Source of the DNA: Ectocarpus siliculosus
Lineage: Eukaryota; Sar; Phaeophyceae; Ectocarpales; Ectocarpaceae
DNA: 42,414 bases
Assembly: GCA_000310025.1 (NCBI GenBank)
Contig: FN649727.1
Span: forward strand, 7,214,359 to 7,256,772
Direction of reading: 5' to 3'
Numbering within the stretch: position 1 is the first letter of the stretch; every line of letters begins with the position of its first letter. The notes beneath the pieces are model-generated. The model was not told the origin of the DNA, searched no databases, and was given only the letters and a program-made list of their open reading frames with translations. The translations under genes and the position numbers were made by a program. This document shows, piece by piece, positions 10,801-23,200 of this stretch.

Positions 10801-13800
10801 TGTATGTCCTTGTTGCGGCTGGTGTGTTGCTCACCCCCGCGGTTTGACCTCGATACGTGAACCAGGCCGGCCGTAGGGCTGCCGACAAGCAAGAACAAGA
10901 GCGAAATCTTTTTCGCCTGATCATGTATCATACGTGAGTTACACGACATCTCGCCTGAAGTTTGAAACCCAATTGGCTTCGCCAGAAGCTCAGTCCCCCC
11001 CATCTCCCAATCTATTTGGCGTTGCACTTCATGTAGGTCTTGCCGCAGCCGTACTCCATTGTGGGTGCACCTGTTCTCGCTAGAGCGTCGTCACACCCAA
11101 GTCTTCACCCCGAAAATTTCCGTTGCGCGCTTGTCAACGCACATTACAACGGCCCGAGGAAGTTCCGTATCAGCTAGTTAACCTCGCGCGCAAGGCTAGG
11201 TCTGTACGCACCCTCCGCATCTGCCGTGCGTGCCCCATGCACGCGAAGACGCTTGTCCCTTGGCGGTAGTGTGTTTCCTTCAGAGCGTGCTGTCGTCAAG
11301 GTCTAAAACGCCCGACCCGCTTTCCGCCCCCCCCGCCCCCCCCGGTGTTTGCCATCGGGGTTTGGGTTTTCGTCGCTTGGCAACGACGTTGTAAAACAAG
11401 CCCCCCACTCGGTGTTTGCCATCGGGATTGGGTTTTCGTCGCTTGGCAACGACGTTGTAAAACAAGCCAATTCACTTCGTGAACTCGGCAACCAGGTTAC
11501 CGTTTTTTTTTTTTACCTCGTTTTTGTTTTGGCGGTAACCATAATGGTGGTCGAGTAGATCATGTTGTGCGGGGTCGAGAAACCTCACTCCGCGCAACGG
11601 GGGATGATCGCACCACGTTGTGTTAAAATGGTCAAGCTTCCTCGAGGCAGTTACACAGTGCTTACAACTGTCTCTGGAAGTGAAAGCACCAGAAAATAAA
11701 TTAAGTCATACGTAGCTGTCATCCGTACGCAAGGAAGTAAGCACAAGATGCCGAACACCCTTAGCAGGATGCAGCTCACCCTTCATGCGACTCGCCAAAT
11801 ACCTCACGGCGCTTCGCGCTTGGTGATGTGAGAGCCTGGTCCGGTGAGAACCCGGCGTGCTCCGTCCCGGCTTTGTAGGGATGCGAGGTCAATGGTCAAA
11901 CGACTACGGCATGCACGACTATGAGTACACCCCCCCCCCCCCCCTCGAATCCACAGGAGTTCCGAATGCTGGACACGCAGGAGGGGCGAAACTTGGAGCT
12001 GTCTGCGGTAGACGCTCTCCTGCAGCAAGACCTGAGGAACAACTCGGCGTGGAATCACAGGTGGTTCGTCATGCACTCTGCCCTGGGCACCAAGGGGTCG
12101 CTATCAGACGAGGTGCGTATTTTTATGTCAAGCTGCAGGAGATGCGAGAACTGTTTTTCTTGCGGTCCCGCTTCCTGCGGTGTTTTGGCTGGTGAGAAGC
12201 GAATCCGTGAGGCGAAGTGTTCGTTTTTTTAAGGGAAAGCGCGCTTGAAACATTTGAATTCTGTTTTTTTAGATGATGCTCCGTGAGGATGATGATGATG
12301 ATGATGGAAGGAGAGGAGGGCACAGGCGTGGCTGTCCCATGCCGCCCGCGCCGCGGCGGCGCGGCGATGTGCTTGCCTTGTCCAACCCAACACATGACAC
12401 ATGTATCGTGCACTTTTTCGGTTGCTCGTGGCAAACTGTTGCAGCACGCACCGACGGCATGGGAGATTCTGCCCTGTGCGTGTAACATCCCTGTAGGCCA
12501 CCATGGTCAAGCAAACTGCCCCCCCGGGTGCGGTTCTCAGCGCGTACCCCCTCGTGGTGTCGGATCAAGCCGCAATCCGTATCCCATAACTGCTGTTTTT
12601 TCTTTTGTCAGAGCCTCTCACCGCCTACAGCGGCCGGAGGTAAAATTGTGCGCAAGGGGGGGGGAGGTGTACTGATAGTCTTGCATGCCGTAGTCGTTCG
12701 ACCATTGACCTCGCATCCCTCTAAAGCCGGGACGGAGCACGCCGGGTTCTCACCGGACCAGGCTATCACGTCACCTTTTGGTGGGTGGGGCTTTGCACAT
12801 GCGTGTTTTGCTTTGTCAGATGTGGTCTTTCGTGACGTCATCGTTCACATTGCTTTCGCCAGAGGGGAGGGGGTTCGGTGGAGACCCAACCCCTCGTCGG
12901 GCTTGAGTGTTTGGGGTTGTCAGGATGGAAGGGGTTGGTGAATAGTATCGGAAATATGAAAAAGCGACGACGCGGTATGAACGTCGGCATTCGTGGCAGC
13001 GTACGCATTCCTCCCCTCGTGTGTTTGTTGGGATTGTTACTTGTCTCTTTCACTGTTTCGTTGCAAAGGGCATGCAGCATAGCTTGCGTGTGTCCACGCG
13101 ACCATATAATAGTACGGTCCAACCTGTGAGAAAACAGGAAGCAGAGGAGGGAAGGCACCGGCGGGAGCAGGTGGTCATCGTGCAGTCTCGAGCGCGGTTG
13201 TGCTGTTGTTGCCTGACAAGAATAACTTAGCCCTCCTTGTTCGTCTTCGCAACGGGTGTACTTGGCAAAGCTTTTCATCGTATCATTGCCATCGTCATTG
13301 CACCATTAGGCCGTCAAATCTGAGCTGGCGTACGCGCTGGGGTACGCGAAAACCGCGCCCAGCAACGAGAGCCCGTGGAACTACCTGAGGGCGTTTTTCC
13401 GGACGGGGGGCAGGGCGTACAAAGACTTCCCGGAGGTGAAGGGAGCCGCTCTCGCGCTGCAGGTGAGAAAGAGAGAGACGGCGTCGGCTCAGGGTTTTTT
13501 CTATTATTCAGAAAACGTGTTGGATAACGCATGCAATTTGGGGAAGTTGGGTTATTGGGGTTAGGGATAGGGTCTGCGTACCCCCCCCCCCCCCCCCCTG
13601 TTCTGTTTCCTCAGAAACTTAGTCTCTCGTGAAGGCGGTCCTGGGGTCGTGCGTTTCGACGTTGTAGTCGAGCCCCTGGTTTTCCCCGCTGGTTAGGGCG
13701 TGTTTGTGCGGCTGCCCCGCTGCCAAGCATGACCTGCCTGCAGCGGCGGGGCACACGAGTGGAGGCGAGAAACGTTGACAACGTTGTTGGCTCGGTTCTT

Positions 13801-15464
13801 ACTTTCCCCGCCCCCCCCGGGAAGGTCGAGATCGATGCTGGTCTTTGTGTGCTCAGGGTGTCGTGGGGGGGAGGGGGGTGGGGGGATGGGGTGGTGCCAG
13901 CGTGTGTTATGCGCCTTGTGGCGTGTTGTGTTTGCCGGCTGGACGCTGCAGAGGTTCTCCCCACGAATGGAGTCGGTGGTTGTTGAGCGCTAAAGAAAAT
14001 AGGATTTTGGGAGGAAGCAAGCGTTTCTTCTGTCCGTCTTCGGGAGAGTGGGTGGCGTGGTATCTCTGCGGGGCCGCTTTGTAGCTCATGAATACTATAT
14101 AGCCGGGCTGCCGCGGACGTATCGGAATGGTCGGTTTCCTGTTCTTTGCCGACTTTGCAGACTTCTTCCCCGGACGTTTATTCGGGCGACATTAAGCGGC
14201 TGCTCTCTTTGCAGGGTTGGAAAAATAGGGGCTGGAAGACCACCGACAATTGATTAAACACAATGCAGCGCGATGAAATTAACACATCTGAAAGAATGAT
14301 ACGCTAGTGTGTTTTTTCGCTACGAGAAAAAAAAAAAAAGGAACTGTAGATACCATTTGTGACGGACCCCTCGAGGCAAAGACGCGGAAAAACCATGCAG
14401 GTGTTCTTTAGACTCAGAGACTGGAGGAGGTATGCCTCCCAAGAATGACAAAAGCGTAACACGTGTCCGCAACTGCACGCGCGAACCCTCCCCAGAAAAC
14501 GTACGAAAACCGATCATTTCGTCGAGAGGATGTCATCACTCCCTTCAGACCAAGTCCTGCCGTATGCCGGGCGTTCGTGCATGAAGTCTGCGATGTTAAT
14601 TGTGTTCACTTTGGCGGCGCAACCTGACTTTTTTTCCCCGTCTTTGTCCTGGCATGCTTGCTGTTCACCCCTCGCCTGCTGCTGTTGTTTCGGCGACTCC
14701 TCCTGTGTGGTGGGTGGGTTGGTTGGTTACCGCAGAAGACCGAGGCGGGCGCGAAGAGCCCTCACGTGTTCAGCTTGTTGGCCGAGGTATGAAATTGTTG
14801 TTGTTGTTGCTGTTCGTTGTTGTTTTGTGATGGTGGTGGGTGGTGGTTGTGTTGTTGTGTTGTGGTTGTTTTTGTCTTTTTTTGTTTTCATGCTGTTGTT
14901 GTTGTTCTTGACGATTCGTTTCGTACAGCTCAGCTTCGCTTGGTATCCTCAAATAGAGCAGACCCGGCACCGTTTGACCCCCTGTGACCCGGCCCCCTCC
15001 CTCTCCAAAATATTACCTCGACAAAAGCGGTGCAACCGGACCCCCCCCCCCCCCTTCTCTCGTCGGGGACCCCGTCTGACCCGCGATAAGGTTCAACGTG
15101 TTTCCACGACGTACCCCGTTGAGAATTCTGTGCGCCCTCCCTGGCAACTGGTATGGCTATGCTGCTGGCTCCGTTTTCCCTTCCCGGTTCCTTCCTGCCC
15201 CCGGCCTTGTTAACGGCGACCGCTTACCCCCCCCCCTCTGTGCAGGTGTACGAGAAAGAAGGCACCGAAGACTCCCTCAAGAAGGCGATCGCCGCCTTCC
15301 AGCACCTCAGGGACACGCTGGACGAAGTGAGAGCGAGGTACTGGGAGAGCCGCCTGCGCGCCGCAGCGACTCGACGGCGGCAGCTTGGCGGTGCTGGCGG
15401 TAGTGTCGCCACTCCCGCTGCTGCTGCTGCTGTAGAGACGGCATCGGAAGGAGCAGCGTTGTGA
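7815..15464 (+). CDS. FNTA: Protein farnesyltransferase / geranylgeranyltransferase type I alpha subunit
   Basis: This is the common alpha subunit that pairs with either beta subunit to prenylate CaaX proteins such as Ras/Rho GTPases in the cytosol. Eight exons join in one frame: 7815-7923, 8566-8695, 9867-9956, 10264-10390, 11957-12112, 13310-13462, 14736-14786, 15246-15464 (344 aa, stop TGA; the human protein is 379 aa). The N-terminus has the family's GFEDVTPIPQDD and VVSIAY. Five PFTA repeats follow: NASHYTAWWFRR, NPKNYQVWYHRR, DPKNYHAWSHRQW, DLRNNSAWNHRWF, APSNESPWNYLR. PKNYQVW and KNYHAW contain the Lys/Tyr/Gln and Asn/Tyr/His positions that line the diphosphate site in the mammalian enzyme. 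The C-terminus matches the VRARYWESRL region, then an Ala-rich tail. Intron 4 has a GC donor. The start Met at 7815 fits the family's short lead. Introns are long (about 0.45-1.6 kb). Confidence 0.93.
11343..11468. repeat. Tandem duplication of a 60-bp segment
   Basis: CGGTGTTTGCCATCGGG... to GTTGTAAAACAAGCC occurs at 11343-11402 and again at 11410-11468, separated by 7 bp and nearly identical. It lies in farnesyltransferase intron 4. Confidence 0.85.
11822..11930 (-). repeat. Dispersed ~109-bp repeat, copy 1 (inverted)
   Basis: The reverse complement of this segment matches 12667-12775 with about 7 mismatches over 109 bp, and 37111-37203 less closely. It contains GCATGCCGTAGTCGTT, TGACCTCGCATCCCT and GCCGGGTTCTCACCGGACC. 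It sits 26 bp upstream of the farnesyltransferase exon 5 acceptor. The order of a TAGTCG...TTGG block and a GGTTCTCACC block is loosely like tRNA A and B boxes, so a tRNA-derived SINE is conceivable but unproven. Confidence 0.85.
12286..12306. repeat. GAT microsatellite
   Basis: Short run of GAT units in farnesyltransferase intron 5. Confidence 0.7.
12667..12775 (+). repeat. Dispersed ~109-bp repeat, copy 2 (direct)
   Basis: Partner of 11822-11930 in opposite orientation, in farnesyltransferase intron 5. The two arms flank exon 5 (11957-12112) with a 736-bp loop. Confidence 0.85.
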
Positions 15465-18258
15465 ACCCCTGTTTTTTTGGGCACGCAGCGGACTTATGTA
15501 GAGGGCTTCGAGATGCTGTGCCCCTTCCTTTTTCACCTGGGGGGCAGGGATGGCTTGCTTCGATGCTTTTTTTTTTCTTGGCAGCCCCGCGGCCGCGTTT
15601 GTTTTTCATCTTCAACGATTGGTATCCAGAAGCCCGATACCAAGCCCTCCACGTGGGAAATGGTTCTGGGTAATTCGTTCTTGCCGAACGTTCGCTTCGC
15701 TACAGCAGCGCCGTCGAAAACCTTGCGAGGAAGAAATCAGTGTGGTGGTTGGCGTTGTCAGATTGCCGTACGGTGTGTAGAGCCTGCATGAGGGTTTTTC
15801 AGCTGTTCTGGTGTGTTGTGTGGGAGTTCATGTTTGAATAATTTTTCGAGTGTAAATCTGAAAGTGTTAGTCTTGGAGCGGCATGTGTATGCGCCCCTCT
15901 GCAAAAGGGTGTGGTGGCATGGGACCCTCGCGCTGGCTAGAAGCAGAGAATGATCGTAGGGTGCTCTCCGACCGCCCGTGGCCTGTCTGCCCCGAGGTAG
16001 CGTACCGTTTACGCCGCATGGCTTCGTTCGGTGCGCCTTTTGTTTGGGCAACACACAAACGCATGTAGTATGTGTTCCTCTATGTAGGCGGCGCCGGGAG
16101 CGTACTCTAGAAGTCCAAAAAAAGCAGTTACCGGTAGCTCCCGCACTTGAAAACCTCTAGTGTAGTTATGACCAAGGCCGGGATTTAGATACGGCCAAGG
16201 CCGGGGCTGTTAGTTCCTTCGGTTAGGCTACAAATGGCCGCTACGTATAGGTTTGAGTGCAGGGGTCATAAACGGTGCTGCTCAAGTTTTGTTTTGGGTG
16301 TGATAATAATATAATAATATCAAGCATGATCCTTCTTATTGCAGTGCCGGCGCTAGCTGCTGTACATGTGATTCGTGGATACGAACAAGCAGTGGAGGGC
16401 ATGAATTCTCGGAAACGACCGACCCGCAAGCGAGTCCTGACGGTTGACTGACGGTACATGTTGCAGATGGTTTGTACTTCTGAACCCCCCCGGGTACGTA
16501 CGCGCAACTTTCATTGCGTTGTTTTTTGCGCCACGCCTACCCAAGCAGTTGAGCTTTTTTATCCCAATTTACTATGTACTCTCATCCCACACCGATCAGT
16601 ACACTCGCCATTAATGCTTTGGCCGAAACTTTCCAGCCCGAGCGTGGAGCCAGCTGATAGCTACAGTATCTGTTACGCATACATGTACAAGCAACGAGGT
16701 GGACTCCTCTCATGTTGAATAGTCTATATGCAATACTGTGCTCCTCACATACATGTTGGTGTTACTGCTGCTGTAGAACGGGCCTACGTGTGGAGCAGCT
16801 CGCGAAACACATGTATGTAGACTCAGTACGCAAAAAGGGGATGAGGAAGCGTTATGCATGCATACGTTGTAGTGAGGGGGAACTATAGAAGCCAAATCAA
16901 ACCATTGGAGTTGTTGTTTTGTTGTTGTTTTCTTCACATTAAACTCGTGTCAGTTGCTAATCCCAAAATCTAGCAAAGACTCGGCCCGTGGTCACAAAAA
17001 TGCTAAAGCCATCCGAAGATCTAAAGAACACGCACGCACACTACTAGCAAGAAAAGGGTACACAAGCCCGACCGACGAGGTACACCTACAATCCCTGCAG
17101 CACGTTTGCGTGCTCACAACTAACTGAACTACACGCCCACACACTACAATTCGACTACGGCAGGCGGCATCACCCCCCCCCTTGTCCCGCGCTTCGCACT
17201 TCACCAAAATGAATGTTTGTCGACTACAGCGTCTGTCTGCTGTCTGAAGTGCTGTCTGTACAAAAATAACACCATGGTGTATGGTGCAAAACAAGCTCGG
17301 GGGGCATGCAGCTGCTGTCTGAAGTGCTGTCAGAATGGGCCCGTGGACATACAATGAAGAAGAACAACCAACCAAAGCCATCATTGCAATTGACAATCGC
17401 CCGAATCTATCCAGATCATCTGTGTTAGACACAGCAGTGTAAATATCGACACTGACTAGGAATCGTTCCACATTGAACAGGTCTTCCACGATGCAGGTAC
17501 ACAATTAAGGCACCCGGGTTATCCGCGCCATCTCTGCCGCGTCTCTCTACAAAACCAGTGGCGTCATTACACACACCTAACACCTATATTCAGGAAAAAA
17601 AACGGAAAATAATTGACAACACAAGAGATGTTTGTCCGTGCGACACGGTTCGATGCCGTCCGCATGCTCCGGTTCCGCTGCTGCTCCGGTGCCGCTGTTC
17701 CGGTGCCGCTTCTCCGGTGTCGCTGTGGCCAGTCCTAGCACGACCAAACTCGACCCGCTCCGCTTCGTACACGCTCTCGTTGCTGTCCCTCCCAGTCGGT
17801 TCCTCGCTTTCTCCCTCGTTGCACTTAGGGTTCTTGGTCTGAAAATTCTCGCGCCTAAGGGTCAACCAGCCCACTCAGCTCGTCACCACCTGTTCCCTCC
17901 TCCCCTTTGATGGCGAAGCCAGGTTACTGAGACAGTACAGCTCCCTCTAGCAAGCATAGTCTAGGGCCGTGTACATAGTGCCCGTCCACCTTTCTGATGG
18001 CGTCTGCCTCCGCGCACAAAGATGAGATGGGCAATGCTGCCTGCACCGACGGCCTCGAGGCCCGCGCATCTGCACCTTTGTACCTGACGCACCAGTGCCG
18101 ACCCAACTCCACCACTACGCACGCCTCGCGGCGGATGCGCCGTAGCAAGAAGGTATCGGTCCCTCGAGGGTGAGTCTAGCCCTGCTCGCTAGAAAGACCC
18201 CCCCCTCGCTTTGGGTCATGCCTAAGCAAAACCTTGCCGAGGCGGCGAGGGGAAGAAG

Positions 18259-18280
18259 GACTAGTCAGCGCTGACTAGTC
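18259..18280. repeat. Perfect 22-bp palindrome
   Basis: The sequence equals its own reverse complement and contains the core AGTCAGCGCTGACT. The same 14-bp core is at the centre of the hairpin at 20527-20584. Confidence 0.85.
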
Positions 18281-19921
18281 TGACTATTATTTAGTCCAAT
18301 GGTTTGATTGTGGCTTTGGGTATTGGGTATAGTCTTTCTGTGTGTGTTTTTATTATTCCTTAATTCTATAGAACTCGTCATGAGGGGTGCCGGTAAGCAT
18401 TTTTTATTTTTCTTAATATGACACAACGAAACCATCTCTATCATAGAAAAGAGTCTGAGACAGATTAGCAATGGATTCATAGCGTCAGAAAGTGCCGGTA
18501 AGCATTTTCTTTCATTCTCAGGCGATCCTCGAACATCTTGGGTGAGGTACGTAGTGTTGGGAGCAGTAGACTGATGCCGCTCACTACTGTTCTTCGATAC
18601 GACCAGCTTATAGATGACGACCCGTTGCGGAGTAACATTTTACCAGATCGAGGAATGGAACAGCAAACAAGCTGCTGCTGTTGTACGTTGCCTTAAAAGT
18701 ACTGCTGTAGTCTGCAGGCAGACCTGGGACTTTCGAAATTTGAAACTTTGGAAAAATGTCAACGAACGAACCCGTCCGCTTCGTTTCGAAAAATGCTGGG
18801 GGGAAGTGCCACAACTTTATCGATTCCTGGTTTCTCGAGCAAGAGAGAGGTACACACTTTGTATAGTGCTGCACGGACGGGAACAACACGTTGCACAATG
18901 TATAGAGCACGGTCCGGGTGGTGTCCCACTGGTCTCTGTGCCCGCACACATGCATGCATGCGCGGAAATGCGCGCTAGGGCAATCAATTCACATGTTCGG
19001 AGAAATGAGTGGAAACGACCTCTCAGGCTCTCGGAAACGACCTCTCGCCTGTAGTACGTATCATAATCTACGCGAAATCACGGCCACATGCACTACACAG
19101 ACAGTTGGAAGGGGCGTATAGTGCGCGACGTCAGAGTGTGAATCTAACACGGCTGTCCTGTACTTGTGTTTGCAAATGCTCTGTGTTGTCTGCGTAATGT
19201 CCGCGTCGTCTCACAGAAACACACATTACCTCTGCGGGAAGATCTTGAATCTTGGAGGCACAACGGTCGTGATTCCCCTCTGTCGTGTTCCGAAAAACAG
19301 CGGTTTTATTAACGTTCTCCCAACGGCAACCTCAAATGGACACGTACATGTTTTCCGTTGCTGCGGTCAGCAATCCGCATACATACATACACCTCGCCCC
19401 CCGGCAACACACAACACAAACATCACCGCTCAGCAAACCCGACTCTCAGCGTGTCCTCGAGGTCTGAACTTACTTTCCGAGGTAAGGCCGTGCATGTGCT
19501 TAAGACACTTGTAAGACTCTGCGCGGGGCTCCTTGCACTGCTGCTGTATCTATGCATACCATGTCGTAGAGTCGTTTCCCGTATCTATCGCTCCGATGTA
19601 GGTTATGGGCTGGTGGTAGTGTGTTGTTTAGTTTGGTCATCCGGGACTGCTGTACAGCAAGCAGAGTACTATGCTCGTCTACGCATCTAGTGAACGTGTA
19701 CGGGGTCTAGACAAGCAAGTGTTGTTTTCCTTGACAAGTCTTTTCAGGTGCGCGGAAAGCATGCAGCCACCCTCCATGTTGGTCGATAGCGTCAATAAAT
19801 TATGCAACGTTGTTGGAATTCCGTGGGTCGGACACAGGGAGAAGACTGTTGGCTGTTGTCGTGACACGGTAAATTAACTGGCTGTGTACGAATCCTTGTT
19901 TTGGCCACCAGCTCCAGTAAG

Positions 19922-19928
<7 letters not shown>

Positions 19929-19969
<41 letters not shown>
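19929..19969. repeat. AG dinucleotide microsatellite
   Basis: About 20 AG units, roughly 270 bp upstream of the CAP-gene start codon. It produces long spurious ERERER frames. Confidence 0.9.
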
Positions 19970-19971
<2 letters not shown>

Positions 19972-20242
19972 CGGCAAGTTCAAAATCGTCGTTGTTGCGC
20001 CACTTGTTTCGTTTCCTCTCAGTTCAACTATCGACCCTTCTGCTATTGAGGATCTTTTCGTACGCTTTGCTTCATCGGTCGCAATTTGCGAACGGATCGT
20101 AAAGTTCGGTTGTGCGCTGTTTGCCGAAGGGAACATGGCTTACGGGTACTATTTACAGTACTGCTCTTCTTCGCGAACAAAATATCAAACAAAATTTCCT
20201 CTCTGCTCTCTTCGTTCGTATATGTTCATATTCCCCCAGAAA

Positions 20243-23200
20243 ATGTCGAGGACTTCGTCGGTGGTTGTGGTGTTGCTTGCGCTGGCCCACCACCCCGTCA
20301 CCGCTTCAAACCTAAGGACCACAAACCTTCTGGATACTTCTCCCACCGTCGTTCAACATGCCACCAGCGCCGCGCCGCCGACAAGACAAGCTAGCGTGAG
20401 TATGAGCGAGCGATCGAGCAAGTAGCATAAACACTGCGACGGTTGGTTTGAACTTGCTTCCGAACTGGATAACATCACCACCTGAGTGTGCACCCTGAAA
20501 AATAGGATGTCACCAATGTTAAGAAGAACAGCATATCCACTATGCTACAAGTCAGCGCTGACTTGTAGCATACATAGTGGATATGCTATACATCTTAGCT
20601 AACAAAGTACGACCGGGGTCCTTCGACTTGTTACAGCTGTTGGACCCCGGGAACTAACCCCAGGGTTGGTTGTAATCCCTCAATCAGCGCTGCCCCGTGC
20701 GGTTCGTCGACTTACAGGCGGGAACATTTGTCTTCACTTGGACGACTGGAATGTATACCGTATTTACATCTTGACAACCAATGCGGTACTTGCGAAGTAA
20801 TCTTCGGCGCTTACATTCCTAAACTCCAAAACCAAAAAGTTGATTACAATCCCAACGGTCCCGCGCCCCCCCCTCGGTACCTCTCCCATCGCTTGGTCTC
20901 TATCTGCAGCGTCACCTCCGCGACTCGGATGATTCAAGCAGCGATTCGGACAGTAACGACTACAGCCCCAAGGGGTTGTACGTCGGTTGCTTCCAAGATG
21001 ATGAGCAAAGCCCGCTGCTCGAGTTCGGGTTTATTTCCGGGGGCTTCATCATTGAGGTGAGAGAGCCAAGTTATTGAGTCGGCCCCCGACACCTTGCTTG
21101 GTGCTTGTGACTTTGGTCCTTTCAGTTTCTGATTATTTTGTCGTTGGGCAAATGGCGGATTGAATGGGTTCCTCCGTAAGTCCACAAGTTAGTTGATCGC
21201 TCGTGTTAGTCCTCTACGTGGACATACATGGTACCTCGACAGGACCACGCTCGTTGTCTTTCTCCCGTTCATTGGTGATTATGCCGCATGTCCACACACG
21301 CCGTGTTCGTTGTCACCATCCTTGTTGAAATTTCTCCTGCATTGTCCATCCCCGCCGATCCCTTGCCCACGCAAACAGCGTTGCTACATGCACTGCACGG
21401 ACGAGGGCGCGACTTTCATGGGCATCAAGTATGGCTTCCAGTGCTCATGCGGCTTTGGGCAAGAAGAAGACTACACGCTGAACGGCACCGGAGAATGCAC
21501 GTGCGGGTGCTATGGGGAACGCGACGGCAACTGCGGTAAGCCTCGCCGCCCTCCCACCCCCCGCCCGCACTTCCCGTCCATATCATGCTTGTAGGGACTA
21601 AAAATGTCGATCGAGCATGTGTGGAGTAGAGTAGGTCTTGAGTCGATTCCGTTTCTCGTGGTTTTGCATGTTCACACGGGACGTGGCCGCCGTTTCATGA
21701 CGAATGGTCTAATACACCGCAGCCGCCGTATGACGCACCACCGGTACGATTGATCCCTCACCGAACGCCGCGCCAGTGTGTATCACCGCCCATGTCCCGT
21801 TTAAGAAAAACATCATGGGCGTACCGTGTCTTGGATCAATTGCATCCACCGTCCCGTGTGCCCGCTCCTCGCGCTACTGCTGTACCGCCGTATCGACACC
21901 AGGTGGACAGTGGGCTTTCGACCTGTACTCCCTCGGAGGAGGGGACGACAGCTCCACCTCCGTGACGCCGTCACCGACGGCGTCGTCGATCGGCTTCCCG
22001 ATGCCTACGGGCTTCCCGATCCTGTCGGCCGCGCCCTCGACATCGTTCACGTGGGGCCCGACGGGGGGGCCGTCGTCAGCGCCCACCTCGTCTCCTACTG
22101 GCAGCACCATGACCATGACGGACGGTGGGTCTTGGTCCCCACGATCACTCGTTGTTTGTTGTTCACCAGTGCCGATATTTCGACCTGATAGTGCGTGTGA
22201 TGTGGTTGTTTCTCCGCGCTTTCCAACAGTAGCAACTCTTCATTCGTTGATGAAAAAGCCACGCTTCGTGCACCACCTCTCAATGAAGCCCTGTCCCTTT
22301 TGTTTGTCGTGCGCGTTCTACTCTTTTTGTCTACGTGTTGGGTACAGACGACGGAGGGTACTCCATGACAGCCCCCCCGACACCTGCGAGGTCGCTGCCG
22401 ACACCGTCGCCAAGCATGCTGGTGGGACCCACCCCGACCATGCCCGTGGCACCCCCTACTCGGATGCCCGCGACTCCTCCTACTCCGATGCCGGTGGTAC
22501 CTCCTACTCCGACACCCGTGGCACCGCGAACGCCCGCCCCCGTAACTGAGGAGCCTGTGGCACCTCCTACTCCAATGCCCGTGACGCTTCCTACGCCGAT
22601 GCCCGTAGCACCGCGAACGCCCGCCCCCGTAACCCAGGAGCCTGTCGTGCCCCCTACCGCGCCGACTCCGGGCTCGCCGACGCCCGCTGACATGACGGAG
22701 CTCGTTGACCTGCACAACGAAGCAAGGTGAGAACAGAACACAACATGAAGAGGACGGTCTGGTCTCAAAACCACTGGTGTTGTTGTGTGATTTGAAAAGG
22801 TTGCACATGCACGTGTGGTGGTATTTCGTTTCATTGCCAGGATGACTTGACTCTTGTCCAAAGACAGATCCGTGCATACATACTACTTACGTGCACAGAT
22901 ATCGCCCAGTGATGAATCTGCTTGGAAGCTGATCCTTTACCCCGCTTCCCAGCCAGGTACGACAGTGCCACTCTGTCCACTACCTGGCGCTTTCAGGCAA
23001 CAAGTGCAATAATATAAGTTCTGACGTTTTCCCTTGCTTTCCACCCCGCCACCTCCTATATACGACGTCCAGGTGCGTTCACAACGCGGACCCTCTCACG
23101 TGGAGTAGCACGGTGGCATCTTCCGCCGCCGAACACGCCGAGAGGCTCACGGCCCAGTGCTCCTCCAGCCTGTTCCACAGCACTCAGGAACAGCGCTACG

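Larger units (their letters stand above)
10391..11956 (+). other. Non-canonical GC-AG intron of the farnesyltransferase alpha gene
   Basis: Exon 4 must end in WLLQ and exon 5 begin with EFRML to match the family (WVIQEFKLWD in mammals). The only junction giving this is CAG/GCATGT ... CCACAG/GAG, so the donor is GC. Nearby GTs would add residues and break phase. The intron also holds the tandem repeat at 11343-11468, one arm of the inverted repeat (11822-11930) and a C tract before the acceptor. Confidence 0.7.
15465..20242. other. Intergenic stretch without a recognisable gene
   Basis: It begins with the likely farnesyltransferase 3' UTR and ends with the 5' region of the CAP gene. The longest frame (16992-17504, minus, 170 residues) and a minus frame at 17924-18148 show no family I recognise and no consistent splice partners. 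Visible structure is a 22-bp palindrome (18259-18280), the direct repeat GGAAACGACCTCTC near 19010 and 19029, and an AG microsatellite (19929-19969). Confidence 0.5.

Noticed and set aside
11380-11465. Resemblance to cloning-vector lacZ sequence (ACGACGTTGTAAAAC)
   Set aside because: Only about 15 bp match in each tandem unit and the flanks do not follow vector sequence. The match occurs inside a duplicated intron segment, so contamination is unlikely.
16992-17504. 170-residue open frame on the minus strand
   Set aside because: No recognisable motif, Cys/Thr-rich composition from CA/TG-rich DNA, and an internal direct repeat (GCTGTCTGAAGTGCTGTC near 17238 and 17313). No splice partners found.
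17560-18180. Overlapping frames with CCGGTGCCGCT repeats, possible transposon remnant
   Set aside because: No reverse transcriptase, integrase or transposase motif is visible in any frame.
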